The notes under the pieces are model-generated. The model saw only the letters and a list, made by a program, of their open reading frames with translations. It was not told the DNA's origin and did not search any database. Shown piece by piece: positions 1-11,454 of a DNA stretch of 64,000 nucleotides. A program made the translations under genes and the position numbers. The first letter of the stretch is position 1, and the number at the start of each line of letters is the position of its first letter. This stretch comes from Acephala macrosclerotiorum (Eukaryota; Ascomycota; Leotiomycetes; Helotiales; Mollisiaceae), in the NCBI GenBank assembly GCA_014904845.1, contig MU119470.1, forward strand, positions 1-64,000. Direction: 5' to 3'.

Positions 1-969
1 TTTTAAATTGCAAGTTTTATATATAAGTAAAGTGGGAAATATTAAAATTTTCATAAATTTGTATGTAAATTAAGCGATTTTACTCCTCTTTCATAATTAA
101 CTACATACAACTTTTGCATTTCACATTTAATTTAATTTCTGAATCGTACAAAAAATGTATTTAGTAAAGATTAAGAATATAAGAAGTTTTTATTAACTTA
201 AATTAACGCGTTGTGGAGATATAAATAAATACAAAAGGAGTGTTTTGGTGTAAAATGGTGAAGTGGGCCGTGTTTGGTGGCCCCAGCTCTTACTTGCTTT
301 GAAATGCGTGAGACGAGACTAGGGCCTTGGCGTTGAGAGCTTACCCGGTTACTTGGACTTCCGCCAAGCAAGATGTTGCACGAGACCTCTCGAAAACAGC
401 CTCCCGAGCCTCCTCAGCATTGTGCAAACAATCTCAAAGCTTCATCACTACCAAGCACTGTGACTGTTGCCACGCCTCGATCGCATTCGTATCCTACACC
501 AATGTCGCGGAAGATGCGCAATTGCATGGCTTTCTGACAACCTCGTTCCGTTCGATGTCATGATGAGTCATTTTCTCAAAGTCGTTGGATGCACAATGCA
601 AATCGTGCACCATTGTCTGCGAGACAAATTAACGCCTATACTTAATAGAGGGAAGCATGTGCCCTCTGCGTGCTTGCGCTGAGACAAAGGAGTGCATTTG
701 AACTATCACCGGCTACCCGGTTCGCCATCCTGGTTGTGCCACAACATTTTCAGATCTGAGGTCAAACTTGCTTGACTGGCTCACCGGATTTAATCTGCCT
801 CCTTCCAACTCGCTACAGGACCGCCATCGATCGGGGTCCAGGCCATGGCCACCGCGAAGCGACTTTTATATATTGCTTATTTTTGCTAGAAGGGAAGACC
901 ATCCTAGACCATCGCTGCGACTGAAGACGTGGGGAACAGAAGACCCCGAGCCCCATAAGCCTTGCGTCG
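1..969. other. AT-rich left edge and gene-free flank
   Basis: Roughly the first 240 bases are strongly A/T-biased with few CpG, like RIP-degraded repeat DNA cut by the window edge. The rest has normal composition with only short open frames on both strands that lack recognisable motifs or convincing starts. I see no gene here. Confidence 0.5.
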
Positions 970-1318
970 TAAGAGTTGCGGCTATTACTACCGGCTACTT
1001 TTCGCGAAATATATTAAAACCCCGCGTTTTTATAATTTTTTTTTTTTTTTAAAAAAAAAAAAAAACTTATAAAAGTTTAAAAGTTTATTATTTTTATTAA
1101 AAATTAAATATATAATAAATTTGTAGTATTTTTAATATTTATAAAAAAAATTTAATTTATTAATTTATAAAAAATAATTTATAAAATTAAAATTAAAATT
1201 TATATTTAAAAAATTTAAATTTATAATTCAAATATTATAATGTTTTGAGAAAAGTATAAAAAGCGGGGTTTTTAATATATTTCGCTAAAAGTAGCCGGAG
1301 CAATGGTCGCAACTCTTA
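970..1318. mobile_element. MITE-like element with ~68-bp terminal inverted repeats and AT-rich core
   Basis: Positions 970-1037 and 1251-1318 are imperfect inverted copies. Both ends begin TAAGAGTTGCG and share CCGGCTACTTTT followed by GCGAAATATATTAAAA. The roughly 210-bp core is almost pure A/T and includes a T15A15 run at 1036-1065. The ends are TA, as expected if a Tc1/mariner-type element used a TA target. There is no coding capacity. Most differences between the arms are transitions, consistent with RIP, although a few are not. It could also be the ends of a larger deleted transposon. Confidence 0.7.
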
Positions 1319-1888
1319 CATATCCACAGGTTTCCCCTTTATTTCATCCACTTGTGTTGCGTAACAGGGGTTGTTGGGCAGAATGTCATCTGAACCAGCC
1401 ACACTGATGTCTTGGGCTTGAAGACATGGGCTTTTCGTTGATAACGGCCATTATTGTTAGTTCCAGGGCCGGAAGACTGCTCCGCTCGGTGGCGCCTGGC
1501 TTCCATTCAACCTTTCGATACAGCGTAATTTTTCTGGCATCTTCACTGCCTCGGCCAACTCGCCGCTTTGGATATTTGCCGCATCGACCAAAGAGGCAGA
1601 GCGAATCATCCTTTCTATCGACTTCATCTCGTTACGCGTTTCAACTCTTCAAGCCTCAATCACGACGAAGCAGAGTCTGTCAGATCGGGTCTGGTCTACC
1701 CCACTCAGATGGTTGTCGAACTCCAACATTGCAGAAATTCTTCTGCAGGCAGACATGCCATGTTTCCCTGACTTTGACCCTTATATAGCTTGCTTGTGCT
1801 CCTGGAACTGACCATCCCCTCTCTTGTGCTCATCCCTCCACATCATTTGAAGTTTGTACCTTCTTTCGATTCGACAATCGGCCTCAAC
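1319..1888. other. upstream region of the RRM gene, no gene seen
   Basis: Normal-composition spacer leading into the RNA-binding protein gene. Two overlapping short frames on the plus strand (about 1426-1788) have no recognisable features. It probably contains the promoter and 5' leader of the gene at 1889. Confidence 0.4.
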
Positions 1889-3474
1889 ATGGTTCAATAT
1901 GACTGTGGAGACAGTACTGGTGTATATTATATCATCATCTCTAGCCTGCCTTTTAAGGCTTCTTGGCAGAAATTGAAGGACTTCATTAGATATCCTGGCA
2001 CTGGCGGCTCCATCAATGTGGATCATGTCCACATCTATCCAAACTCGACTGACGGCTGGGTAAGAATTCATGGAAAGGAGGACGCTCGAAAAGCCTTTGG
2101 TAAGCTTGACTTCCGTACCCAGTGGCAAACTCCCCTAAGTACCAGCAGAATACATGAACGGGCCCACTGGGGTATTCGATGGAAGACCATTACAAGTTGA
2201 TGACCGCAACAGATGGGGACCTGTAACTCTCCGCGATGAGGCACCGATCCATACTTCAGCTCGACAAGAATATTATGCCTCCTTGCATCAGGTCTATAGT
2301 ACACCTTCGGCCGCGGGAAGCAGTCACCAAGAGCATGCCTTTACGTATCAACAGAGCAAGGATGTCAGTCATTCTGTCACATCCGAAGATAGCTGCTAAC
2401 AAATTGCAGTGGAGCAACCAGGCAGAATCGCAGCAAGGAAACTACTCTCCTGTGTCCCCTTTATACTCAACTGGTCCAACCGTCTTTCAGACGCCGCCAA
2501 TGTACAACAGGACACAATGTTCTTGTGCGAATCAGCCAGTCAACTACGGCCCTATGTCTCCTCAACAACTGGGCTACGCCATGTGCATGGAAACACCTCC
2601 TGCAACACCGACATATCAGCAAGCTATTCCAATGGCATACACGGGTCTCATGCAAGTCAACGTCATTGCCGCCTCACATTCACCCCTCCTACCCCAGTAT
2701 CAATACCCGACACCGGCACAAGAATCTACTCGTGTTGTCCATACCGAGGCTCGAAAGATCATCATCTGCCATCTTCCTCAGTCTACCACCGAAAAAGAAC
2801 TCCAGAATTTGCTTGAAAAGGCAGCTCGGAGATCCAGGTCACGTTCCAGCAGTCAATCCGAGGACTATCCGATTGAATACTTTGAAATTCCCAAATACCC
2901 GGATGGCAAGATCAAGGGACATGCTTTCGCCGTCTTTTTCTCTCCCCAAATCGCGCAACGAGTTGTCGATGCGCTTCATGGGAAGATGATGCAGAGCAAA
3001 GCGTTGAGGGTCAAACTCACGAAGGAGGGCGCTGAACCTTTTGGAGGAAGCCCATCTCGCCTCGAAGAACAACGAGAACAACAACTACAAATGTACTCTG
3101 ATCCGCCTTCGACGACACCTCAGACATATCAGTATCCACTCAACTCGGCGGAACTTGCAGCACAGCTGGGACAGATATGCTTGAAGGGCCCCGGCCCACC
3201 TACGGGGTATGATAACACGACCAACAGTATCGAGAGCAGGAAAGAGAAGCGTGAGAAGGGGAGGTCCGGGACTCGCGAGAAGAGCAATGATGCTGATGAA
3301 GAGCAAGGACGTAGCTCTAAGCATAAATCCGCCAGCCATACTCGTGTTCCAGAGAAGGACAACGATACCGAGATCGAACGGGAACGGAGCTCCAAGTCCA
3401 AATTGAGCAGCTATACTCGCGCTCCAGTGGTTGTTGACGGCACTGGACAGTCTGGGCGAAGACGGCATCGCTGA
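1889..3474 (+). CDS. two-RRM RNA-binding protein with charged C-terminal tail
   Basis: Model join(1889..2099, 2146..2363, 2410..3474), 497 aa. Both introns are 46 bp; the second has a GCTAAC branch and GCAG acceptor, and the frame is kept across both joins. RRM1 spans about residues 8-85 and is completed only by splicing, which joins the helix to the FDGRPLQV strand. A Pro/Gln/Tyr-rich linker follows. RRM2 (about 258-335) has an RNP2-like IIICHL and an RNP1-like KGHAFAVF. An Arg/Ser-rich stretch (RRSRSRSSSQSE) lies inside RRM2, and the tail is rich in Arg, Lys, Glu and Ser. The role is probably RNA binding in the nucleus or cytoplasm; the target is unknown. The ATG in CAACATGG at 1889 was chosen because the upstream extension lacks an ATG. 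Confidence 0.8.
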
Positions 3475-4849
3475 TATTCTGGCTGTGGCACTTACAATTG
3501 CCAACTTTGCTAAGTTCGAGGTACGATAAGGGCAGCATGGAAAAGTTAACACATGCTGAGGAGATACATATGCTGGTATTTCGTTGGCATTGAAGGCGCT
3601 TGAGTAGCTGTTGAAAATTATGGTCACTTAATGAGTCACGAATGGACTGTGGGACTTTCTTTTTGAGATTGAGCTGTCCATTTTTCCCAATTTTTTTTTT
3701 TTTTTTTTTTTTTTCTACGGCTCGAGTGCTTGAACTTCCAAATTTCAGGCGCTGTGTGCCAAGTGGCCCGCCCTGATTTGATAGCCCCGGCCCCAACGGA
3801 TATTCTGAGAGTGAAACTGTGTATTCTTCTCACGAGCACCGCTAAGTTGCTCTTCCATCGATGCCTACAAGGATGATTCCAATAGCTGCTAGGCATTGGA
3901 ACCAAGTGGTAGCGCTCGGGTAGAGGTCTTCACCAATGAAGCAACCTTTTAGCGAGGAAAAATTTCCCAATCCCCCTAAATACTTTCCAGTCGGCCCCAA
4001 GCATGATGCCCCCTCGAGTACTCTGAAGGTGCTAGGAATCAAAGCTTATTGATTTCCACATTCCATTGGACATCCTCAGGAAAACTCTACAGAATAGTAT
4101 AGGCACGTGGTGGAGAATTTCAAATTTGAGTTGTGCGTAACTGCCCCTTAAAATCATGCGCAATGTGACACTGACAAGACCAGCTCCATGCTGAAAGAGA
4201 AGGAGCGATTTTTGCTCCCGAACGGACAAGAACGAAGCGCATCAACATTGTCCGCAGTGCTGGAGAACTCCAAATTTGAGAATGTCTATCCAATATGCGT
4301 TTGTATATTGAGACAACGACAAGGGCATCTTTGTCTTAGAAGAGAAGGAGCGATAGCTACCGTCAAATAGGCCAAAATGAAGCGCACCAACATTGTTCGC
4401 GGTACTTTCATGAACTAGCAAAGCGATCCTTGGATTCTTCAGGGCAACTGCAGCAATACAATCATTATCAAGAAGCATCGATGCATGGCTTCGCATGCAA
4501 AAGCAAACTCAGAAAAACAAGCAGTCGTGCAGGGTAGGTAGCAAAATTTTCCCTGACATGTATGTACTTCGACAACTTTCAAGACACACATATGTTAAGA
4601 TTATCTGTAGCTTAGCACAATCAGAGTGTTGGAACAATAGACTTCCATGCATCCATCCATGAGCGCATCCTGCACGTGAGTAATCTTCAGTTCTACTATG
4701 CTGTTTGTGAACGACGGGGTTAACGCTAATCGATCATCGCTAGTTTTCGGACGGGGTTGCCATGGAAAAGCTTACAGCGTCAAACGATTTTAATAGCAGC
4801 CAAATAATTTCTGGCAGGAGGATGCGCATCTCGAGATACCTCATCAGAA
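3475..4849. other. gene-free spacer with T24 run
   Basis: Downstream of the RRM gene. It contains an uninterrupted run of 24 T at 3691-3714 (an A-tail on the minus strand, so possibly the end of an old retroposed copy) and the tandem duplication listed at 4108-4402. Open frames are short and overlap on opposite strands; I support no gene. Confidence 0.45.
4108..4402. repeat. diverged tandem duplication, ~146-bp unit
   Basis: Two adjacent diverged copies, about 4108-4255 and 4256-4402. Each has a TGGAGAA..TCAAATTTGAG segment near its start, then GAGAAGGAGCGAT, then GAAGCGC.TCAACATTGT or its variant before the unit end. No coding frame is conserved between the copies. Confidence 0.55.
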
Positions 4850-5199
4850 TTGTACGTCCACAAGCACCTACTCCGGCCGCGGTCCATACACCTCATGCTC
4901 CACCCAACTAATGGTAAGTACATGAACCCAAAGACCTCTTTGATTCTGCTGACATTCCCAAATGATCCCACGCGAATTGCCCTTCCTCGACTTCGCAGAG
5001 GACCTGAAAGACAACCACCCACTTCCAAACCACCATCGATTCCAATATCACAGGCCTTGGGAAGAAATATCGAGCAGGCGATGGTCATGACGACTCGCCT
5101 TCATTTTCGGGGAATTGGCAACAGGTGTGCGTGTTCCACAAGACGTCGACCCCCAAAGCGAGATCTATGATCACATAACTGCCGAGCAATTTTCTAGCA

Positions 5200-5661
5200 A
5201 TGAACACGCAGTACCGAGAATTAAAGGGGCGAGGATTTGTGCGCATCACAAGAATAATCGCCATCGACCGAGACAGTGGTTTAGTATTGCAAGGACTGGA
5301 CAGGAACGGGATTGGTGGGAAAGACAACTCGGCACTCGCCATATACTCCGCAAGATACAATGTCTCACTTCATACCGAGAACATAAGGGCCACCTCCTCC
5401 AAGAAAATGAAGGAACCCGCGCCAAGATCCGAGAACATCAGGATTCACAATATACCAGCGGAGTATCCCCAAAACCTACCCCACTCCATCCCCAGCATTA
5501 AAACGAAAGCAGCAAATCGAACCTTGAAAACACGTTTGTCAACATCTACTTATACAATACAATCCATAACATTGTGTCACACCCAATCCTCTACACTTCC
5601 CGCCACCGCCACTCCGTTACGATTTTTATCGTGTTCTGCCTTTGCGATTCGAAGTTGGTGA
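5200..5661 (+). CDS. hypothetical protein, family not recognised
   Basis: Open frame of 153 aa from an ATG at 5200. The first 55 or so residues have ordinary protein-like composition, with the segment RGFVRITRIIAIDRDSGLVL followed by QGLDRNGIGGKDNSALAIY. The C-terminal half is low-complexity and may be intron or non-coding. Overlapping frames at 4850-5170 and 5115-5501 could hold upstream exons, but I cannot build a consistent spliced model. I do not recognise the family. It may be a gene fragment in an eroding region. Confidence 0.25.
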   Translation: MNTQYRELKGRGFVRITRIIAIDRDSGLVLQGLDRNGIGGKDNSALAIYSARYNVSLHTENIRATSSKKMKEPAPRSENIRIHNIPAEYPQNLPHSIPSIKTKAANRTLKTRLSTSTYTIQSITLCHTQSSTLPATATPLRFLSCSAFAIRSW

Positions 5662-7390
5662 GCGGTCTCACGAAGGCGGCTTTCGAAGCGATCTCTCCAT
5701 GATACGCTCAATCTCTTGTTAGAGACGCTTCTCGCGGTCTCGAAAGTCATTGCCGATAGAATTTGTGCATCCAAGGAGGCTAACGATGGTCTGTGGGTAT
5801 TCCTCATGACAGACAAGATTGGCTCAACTCGCCAAAGAGGTCGAAGAGTTCCTCTGGTGTGACATTGTAGCTGCAACAATCAGTATCGCAGTCCTGGAAA
5901 CAACTTCTCGCACCGAGGATGTTGGAATTCGTGTACGTACCTTAGGTTCTGATCCAGAGCCAGACCTCGTCGACCGAGAAGGCCCAAAACCTTTGTCGGG
6001 TCCGGTGCGCTCTCGACGTCCCTTGAAAATCCGCGGGAAGGAATAGCTTTCATGCCAAGTCGTACTCATAAACGCAGCAGGTCTTCAAGTCCTCGCTCTA
6101 TGGTGCAGTCTATCAGTACGTCCTTCTTCAACACTTCCAACACTAGGGGAAATCTTACCAATTGACCTCTGGAGCAAATCTACCGCCTCGACTCATAGCT
6201 TGTCTGCAGTTTTGCTGGGAAGGAACTCTGCGTGGTGAAGATGATCCGCCTCAGGACGCATCAACCAAACGCAGTTCAGTGGAGGGTTCTCACCCTGGGA
6301 GTGGCAGCCAAGGGTTCATAGCAATGTTGCCTTTTGATCTATCGATTTCGGTTCTCCCTATCATACCGAAGCAGAATTCCACTGCAAGTTTACCACCTTG
6401 ATTCATAGCAGCCCTCAACTCTACCTTTCTGGGCAAAAGGAGCGGGCGAGCCATGAGACCTCCAACAGAGACAACTATAAACAAGTCCCAGTGGAAGTCA
6501 GAGTGTCGAAATGAGGCTAGGTAGGGGGTGCGCCAATCGGAGGATAACTCCCTGAGTCAGCTCCAAATCAGCCCTTCATATCGAAAGCATCTCATGGAAA
6601 CAGCAGTTCATCCCTATCCATACACACCTTATACAATGCACGCCGGAGCGGCTAGGTTTGATGACTTTGTATTCGAATCTATTGTACTTCTACACATTAT
6701 GCTCTCTGATTCAGCCTTTGGCATCTGCACAGAACTTGGACACGTATGGCCAACACTCCTTACAGACTCATTGCAGATGCCTACGTCTTCGTAGTACGAT
6801 CTCCGCTATCCGTGTGTCCTCTTCAGCTTTCTTCAACAACCACCGTGTCTACCAAACCAAATTCTGGATCTAGCTTGCATCGAGCCGGACTCGAAGAGGA
6901 ATCTCGGGTGAGGAGATAGGGTTAGAATGCTTAACGGAGGTAGAGGTTGTGGTCGAATCTCGATCCTGGTAGCTCAAAGATCAGTATTCATTTCGTCGAA
7001 GTCAAAGGAGGAATCACTTACTGCCAGATAAGAACCTAACGAAACCGTAATCCGCCATGTGGTTTTTGGTCTAGGCACCACAGCCTCTGGGGTGATGACA
7101 AGCTTTAAGCGAATCTGCTTGAGTTGCAACGCCATGCCATCAATATCCTGTCGATCCTTGGCCATCATAATTGTTGCCGAGAACTTGCCATTAATTTCTG
7201 GGAAGTAGATCTGGAATGAGATAGGAGCAGAGTTTCATCTTAGTTGACATCATCCAAGCCTTGATAGTCAGAACACCTAGATCTCTACCAGCAGTCAATC
7301 GATGCCTCTTCTGTGTCACAATATATTAGCAACTTTCACTTTGAGTATGGACCTAGAGGATGCCGCAGTGTGGAACTTACTAGGCTCACT
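5662..7390. other. eroded sequence, no supported gene
   Basis: Many short frames lie on both strands and some minus-strand pieces have plausible splice sites, but no motif is recognisable and no frame exceeds 100 codons. The density of broken frames suggests decayed coding DNA rather than original spacer. Confidence 0.35.
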
Positions 7391-7446
7391 AGAACCCCCA
7401 ATTTTTACAGGTTGACCTTGGATTAGGCAGGGATACTCGCTGAAAA

Positions 7447-7477
<31 letters not shown>

Positions 7478-7580
7478 CAACAGAGATTGCCTCGGTAACC
7501 GCGAGTGAAGCGGCAACGACTCAAAGTTGAGAGCCGCCAACGAAGGTACAGAGGGTGAGAATCTAGTATATGGTGGTCGA
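7391..7580 (+). pseudogene. degraded ITS2/28S rDNA fragment outside an rDNA array
   Basis: The plus strand matches the conserved end of ITS2 (GTTGACCT.GGATTAGGCAG, then GGGATAC.CGCTGA) and runs into the 28S 5' end. There CATATCAATAAGCGGAGGAA is intact, followed by AAGAAACCAACAG.GATTGCC and GCGAGTGAAGCGGCAAC. Near 7548 a second 28S-like block (AGAGGGTGAGAATC) follows after an apparent internal deletion of several tens of bases. Substitutions and the deletion show it is non-functional. There is no 18S, 5.8S or further 28S around it, so this is a dispersed insertion, not an rRNA locus. Confidence 0.85.
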
Positions 7581-7613
7581 AAATTCGGGCTCTCTGGTGA
7601 CACCTGTCAGTCA

Positions 7614-7996
7614 AAATCAAAGCAAGGAAGAGGAGGTTACTTACCTTTGATGCACCTTTGATGCCCATCACCAACACACCCCCATTGTCGCTTTTGCTGT
7701 TGAGAAGTCTGCGCTCACGGGCCACAGCTAGGTTGAAGCTTTCGCGGCAGGCATAGGACTTGATAGGAGGCACGGGCACCCCAGGATGCAACACCACACC
7801 AGTCCTGATGATGTAGTTCTCCTTGACGGTAAGCACAGCACCAGACACGTATTGGTGATACCTTATTATTGACGTCTGATGCGACTCTACGCCACCTTTG
7901 TGATAAATATCTCCTCAACGACAGCAGTACGACCACACAAGCCATGACGATGACCTTATCCTTGACGGTAGGTTTGATGGAGTTTAGACAGTCCAT
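7614..7996 (-). pseudogene. unrecognised minus-strand gene fragment
   Basis: Minus-strand frames read NSIKPTVKDKVIVM and, after a frame change, SGAVLTVKENYIIRTGVVLH and NSKSDNGGVLVMGIKGAS, ending at a good GTAAGTAA donor near 7642. The composition is protein-like, but the frame is broken and I cannot identify the family. A faint likeness to the end of a fungal HSP70-like nucleotide-binding domain is not strong enough to call. Its next exon would run into the antisense rDNA fragment, so any downstream protein there is spurious. Confidence 0.2.
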
Positions 7997-10900
7997 CGTA
8001 TCCCTCGGAACCAGGACGACGATTGGGTCGACCTCGCTGTTGTCATTGACAGAAGACGGTCATCTTTAGTACCTGCTGTTGAAAGCAGGTTAAAGCAATT
8101 TAAGTTAAGTTAGAAGAGACTTTCCGAGCAGACAGCAAGTCCGTTGATTGGCGGAGAGCAAGACAGAAGGCGAGAGATCTACCTCAAGAGAATGGTGCTG
8201 CGATGGAGAAGGACATGGCATGAACAACCTCAAACTCGCGAGAGCACTGCTTGTTCTTGCCCAGCACACTTCTTGCACCCGCCATTTTCGATAGACTGGA
8301 AGGTTTGGGCATTTGAGTATTGACCAGTGTTCTTTCCTCGGTTGGGGATAGAATGACGAGGTGAATTGAAGATGTATTGGCGGTGCCCGCTAAATTCGAA
8401 TGGGCGGATTCATTGCAATTGCTGCTGGCGGACTTTTCAGGGCAACGATTGGGGCTTGTCGAAGCTGGCATTATCCAAGACAACAAATCAAAGGTCAATA
8501 CGAACAGTCAGGGGGAAGGTGATCAACGCCATCTGTACTCCTCCACCTGTTGGCGTTAGCGAGCTCCTTTTATTAAATTCTTCTGCCGTCTCATTTGGTT
8601 TCCGCTGATACCCGCCCCACTTCCGCTGCCAAGAAGATACTCACATGCTCACAGAATAAATCTTTCACGCCCCAATACTCTTCCGAAGCATAATATCAGA
8701 AGGACCCATTAATGGATATACGTTTGTGCTTCGGAGAGAAGCTCGAGCTGCGTTCTTAGATATCGTCGGACTCCTAGGTCGAAGTTTGGAGCGAAGCTGC
8801 TCGATCGAGTGAGGCGTTGGTTCCTCTCAATCTCGCTTTGGGTGTGTCGGACGCCAATGTTTTCAACTTCTCTGCAAATGGAGCAGCGTTTTAGGCGTGC
8901 TTTTTCATTCTATAGCAGAGTTACTGGCAGTACTGGGCTGGAAGGCTGAGGCTGCAGCATTGAGGTTAGCGGACGGTCAATGCCAAGATGATGTTAGCCA
9001 ATTCCTCACCGCCGTTATTCTTGGATGCGCCCCGACTCCCTGATTGGAACTTGATATACGGCAGAAAGCTGGAGGAATGGTTCTGGGTTAGGTCGGAATC
9101 TTCGAAGATTGAAGGGAGGTCAACGTCGTTGAGGCTATCAAGTGATGCTTATAGCCGCCGCTCTGCCGCTGCACTGGTTTCCTGTCTCACGTTAGTCGCC
9201 TATTTTGCAATCCACTCCTGTTTGCCTTTTGCTGATATTCAGAGATTGTACGCGAGATTTGCTGTCAGCAAGAAAATGACTTACCGTAGGCCAACACAGT
9301 CGTCTCCTTCGGATCCCGTTGCTTTCTACAACAGTTCAGAACCGGCCAGCGCGAGCCCGCTCATCCCTCGTCGTGTAATCGACGGCACCAAAGACCACAG
9401 CACGTAAAGATTCGTCGTCGGTCAAAAAGTAACTGTCCACCACTCTCCCACTTGCAGTATCGAACCTTAAATATAGAGGTCGGTGACCCATTTAGGTTGT
9501 CTCTGCTGTGGTGTATGCACTCTGCAGCACATGATGACTCGTTGTCCTCCGAAAGATCCCTGTACTGCTCTCCTACTCGTAATGACAAACATTCAATATA
9601 GAGGGTTGCAAGCCATTGAGGTTGTATTACTGCGAGCTGCACGAATTCCTGCACAATCCTAGCAGTATATAGCTCCAAGGAGTCGAGTACATTCACGCTA
9701 GCTCCAGTAGAGCTCTAGTAGTGGAGATTAGCTGAACTTGCATGGTTGTTCATTTTTTCTCTGTAGATCAGGAGTCAGAATGCGTTCTTTCTGCGGTGTG
9801 GAACTGTGTATCACTTACATCTATTGTGGACCTTGAAAGCGTAGTATCTAAGCATTAGTCCAATCCATTGTGCACTCACACAATCCATGGCATTGTTGCA
9901 GAAAGCACCTCCAGGAACGGATCATAGTGTGCCACTTTCTGCTTGCAAGCAAGCCACTTGGCTTCGTGCTCTTCATGATGGCTTCCATGAAGACAGGCCT
10001 GATAACGCATATCACGCAGTGGTATGTGAACGAATGGCTATACAATCGCTCAAACACCCCGGGCAAGGTGCCTTTCAACCTATTCGCTAAAACGTCGCTG
10101 CGCCTTCACTTTCCCTTGCCACTCTCGGAAAGAGGCGTGTATTGACAAATTCAATGTCATGTGCATGTATGTCTGTGTAGATTCAAGGTTGTAGCTTAAG
10201 TGATCGTGCTCGCGAGGTTGTGGGTAGGATTAAAGGAACTTGCAGAAAAATCAGCGTTTATTCAACTTCTTGGGAAGGGGTTGAGTCAGCCCTACCTTAT
10301 TGATGGACTGGTATTTCAATTGATGCTATGCTGGTTCTGTGTTCGCCGACCGTGCTGTTAGGAGAGACCATAGTGCCTCAAAGCTCCCGAGATCGAAGAT
10401 TCTCGAGCGTATTAGGCGCAGCATGTGGCCCAAGCTGGTTGAGTGATGGGGAAATGCGATGAAAAGTGGTTTCAGCCTTTGGCACAGATGGATCGTACCT
10501 TTTGTGATAGCTTGCAGTACCTTGGAGCAGGATCCCAAGGCTCGCGGATTGTGGAAGAGGAGGGAGGCTGTGCAAATTGGGAAGCGGGAATAGTATCTTA
10601 CCGACCATCCACGGGTAATAGTAGGAAGAAACCGTCTCTATCCTCTGCGCCACCTCCACGTCGCTGTTGATTGTGCTTGGGAATTCGAGTTCGAGGTGAG
10701 GGAGGTGGAAAGTGGATGAGGAAGGTGAAGCCGAGAAAGATGGAAGGTTCTAATCAGAGTCAGGGTTAGCGAGCGTGACCTTTGTCTCCCAAGAGATATT
10801 CGAAATAGCTCTGCTTGCATTACCTCACCTAGAGCCTCTAAGAGGAGCTAGCTATTTGTTTGAGAGACCAACTTGACAAACTCCTAGGCCAGGATTGGTC

Positions 10901-11454
10901 ATTGTCTATTGCACTGCCTCCTGCTGAAAGAAGATATCGTTTGTGTTTCCCTTGCAGATATGCGATACCAAAGCTCGACCGCGTGGACTTCGAATGTTTG
11001 AAAGCAAGCAATATATTGTCACTCTCTCTTGCATTCATCAGCCCACAGAAACCAAAGATAAATGCTGTCTGCGCTTGGGTTGCTGCAGTGCAGGGCTTAG
11101 GGGTGATTGTTGAGATCTGCCTTTTGATGACCTTGTTCAAAATAGATATATTTTTATTTTAAAAGGCTTCCGCCTTGCTATCTGATAGGCACACCGCCCA
11201 CCAGCGTTGATAGAGCCGCGATACCCAATTCGACTAGCTTAATCACACATTATTGCAACTTTTGAGATAAAATAAAAGCCGCTCCACTTTGTTCACTTTC
11301 TTCCCAAAGAAATACAACACCGCCCCTCCACATCAACGAAAGAAACCCAAGGAGATCAACCTGCTAGTGCAACATATCAAGTCAGCTTAAGCGCTCAAGG
11401 TCAGTAAAAAATAATAGTACATCACTTTTCAATTCATGCTGATTAAGTTCGCAG
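7997..11454. other. 3.4-kb eroded region, no supported gene
   Basis: A mosaic of short frames on both strands (for example 8184-8498 minus, 8988-9407 plus, 9848-10145, 10838-11162), none with a recognisable domain. It contains a small hairpin at about 8069-8089 (ACCTGCT / AGCAGGT arms) and a diverged duplication at 9440-9632. The final 150 bases are the likely promoter of the 2EXR gene at 11455. Confidence 0.35.
9440..9632. repeat. diverged direct repeat, ~124-bp spacing
   Basis: Blocks at about 9446-9505 and 9570-9632 share CTCC.ACT..., AATATAGAGG and CATT.AGGTTGT in the same order and spacing. This is an old tandem duplication without a conserved frame. Confidence 0.45.

Noticed and set aside
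7316..7603. Minus-strand open frame across 7316-7603
   Set aside because: Its central part is antisense rDNA; such frames are a known artefact and the sequence is not protein-conserved.
5577..9420. HSP70-like (actin-fold) pseudogene on the minus strand
   Set aside because: A few phrases (KDKVIVM, SGAVLT) fit the family loosely, but the diagnostic GTTxxG, DxGGGTVD and GGxGxSxYL motifs are absent.
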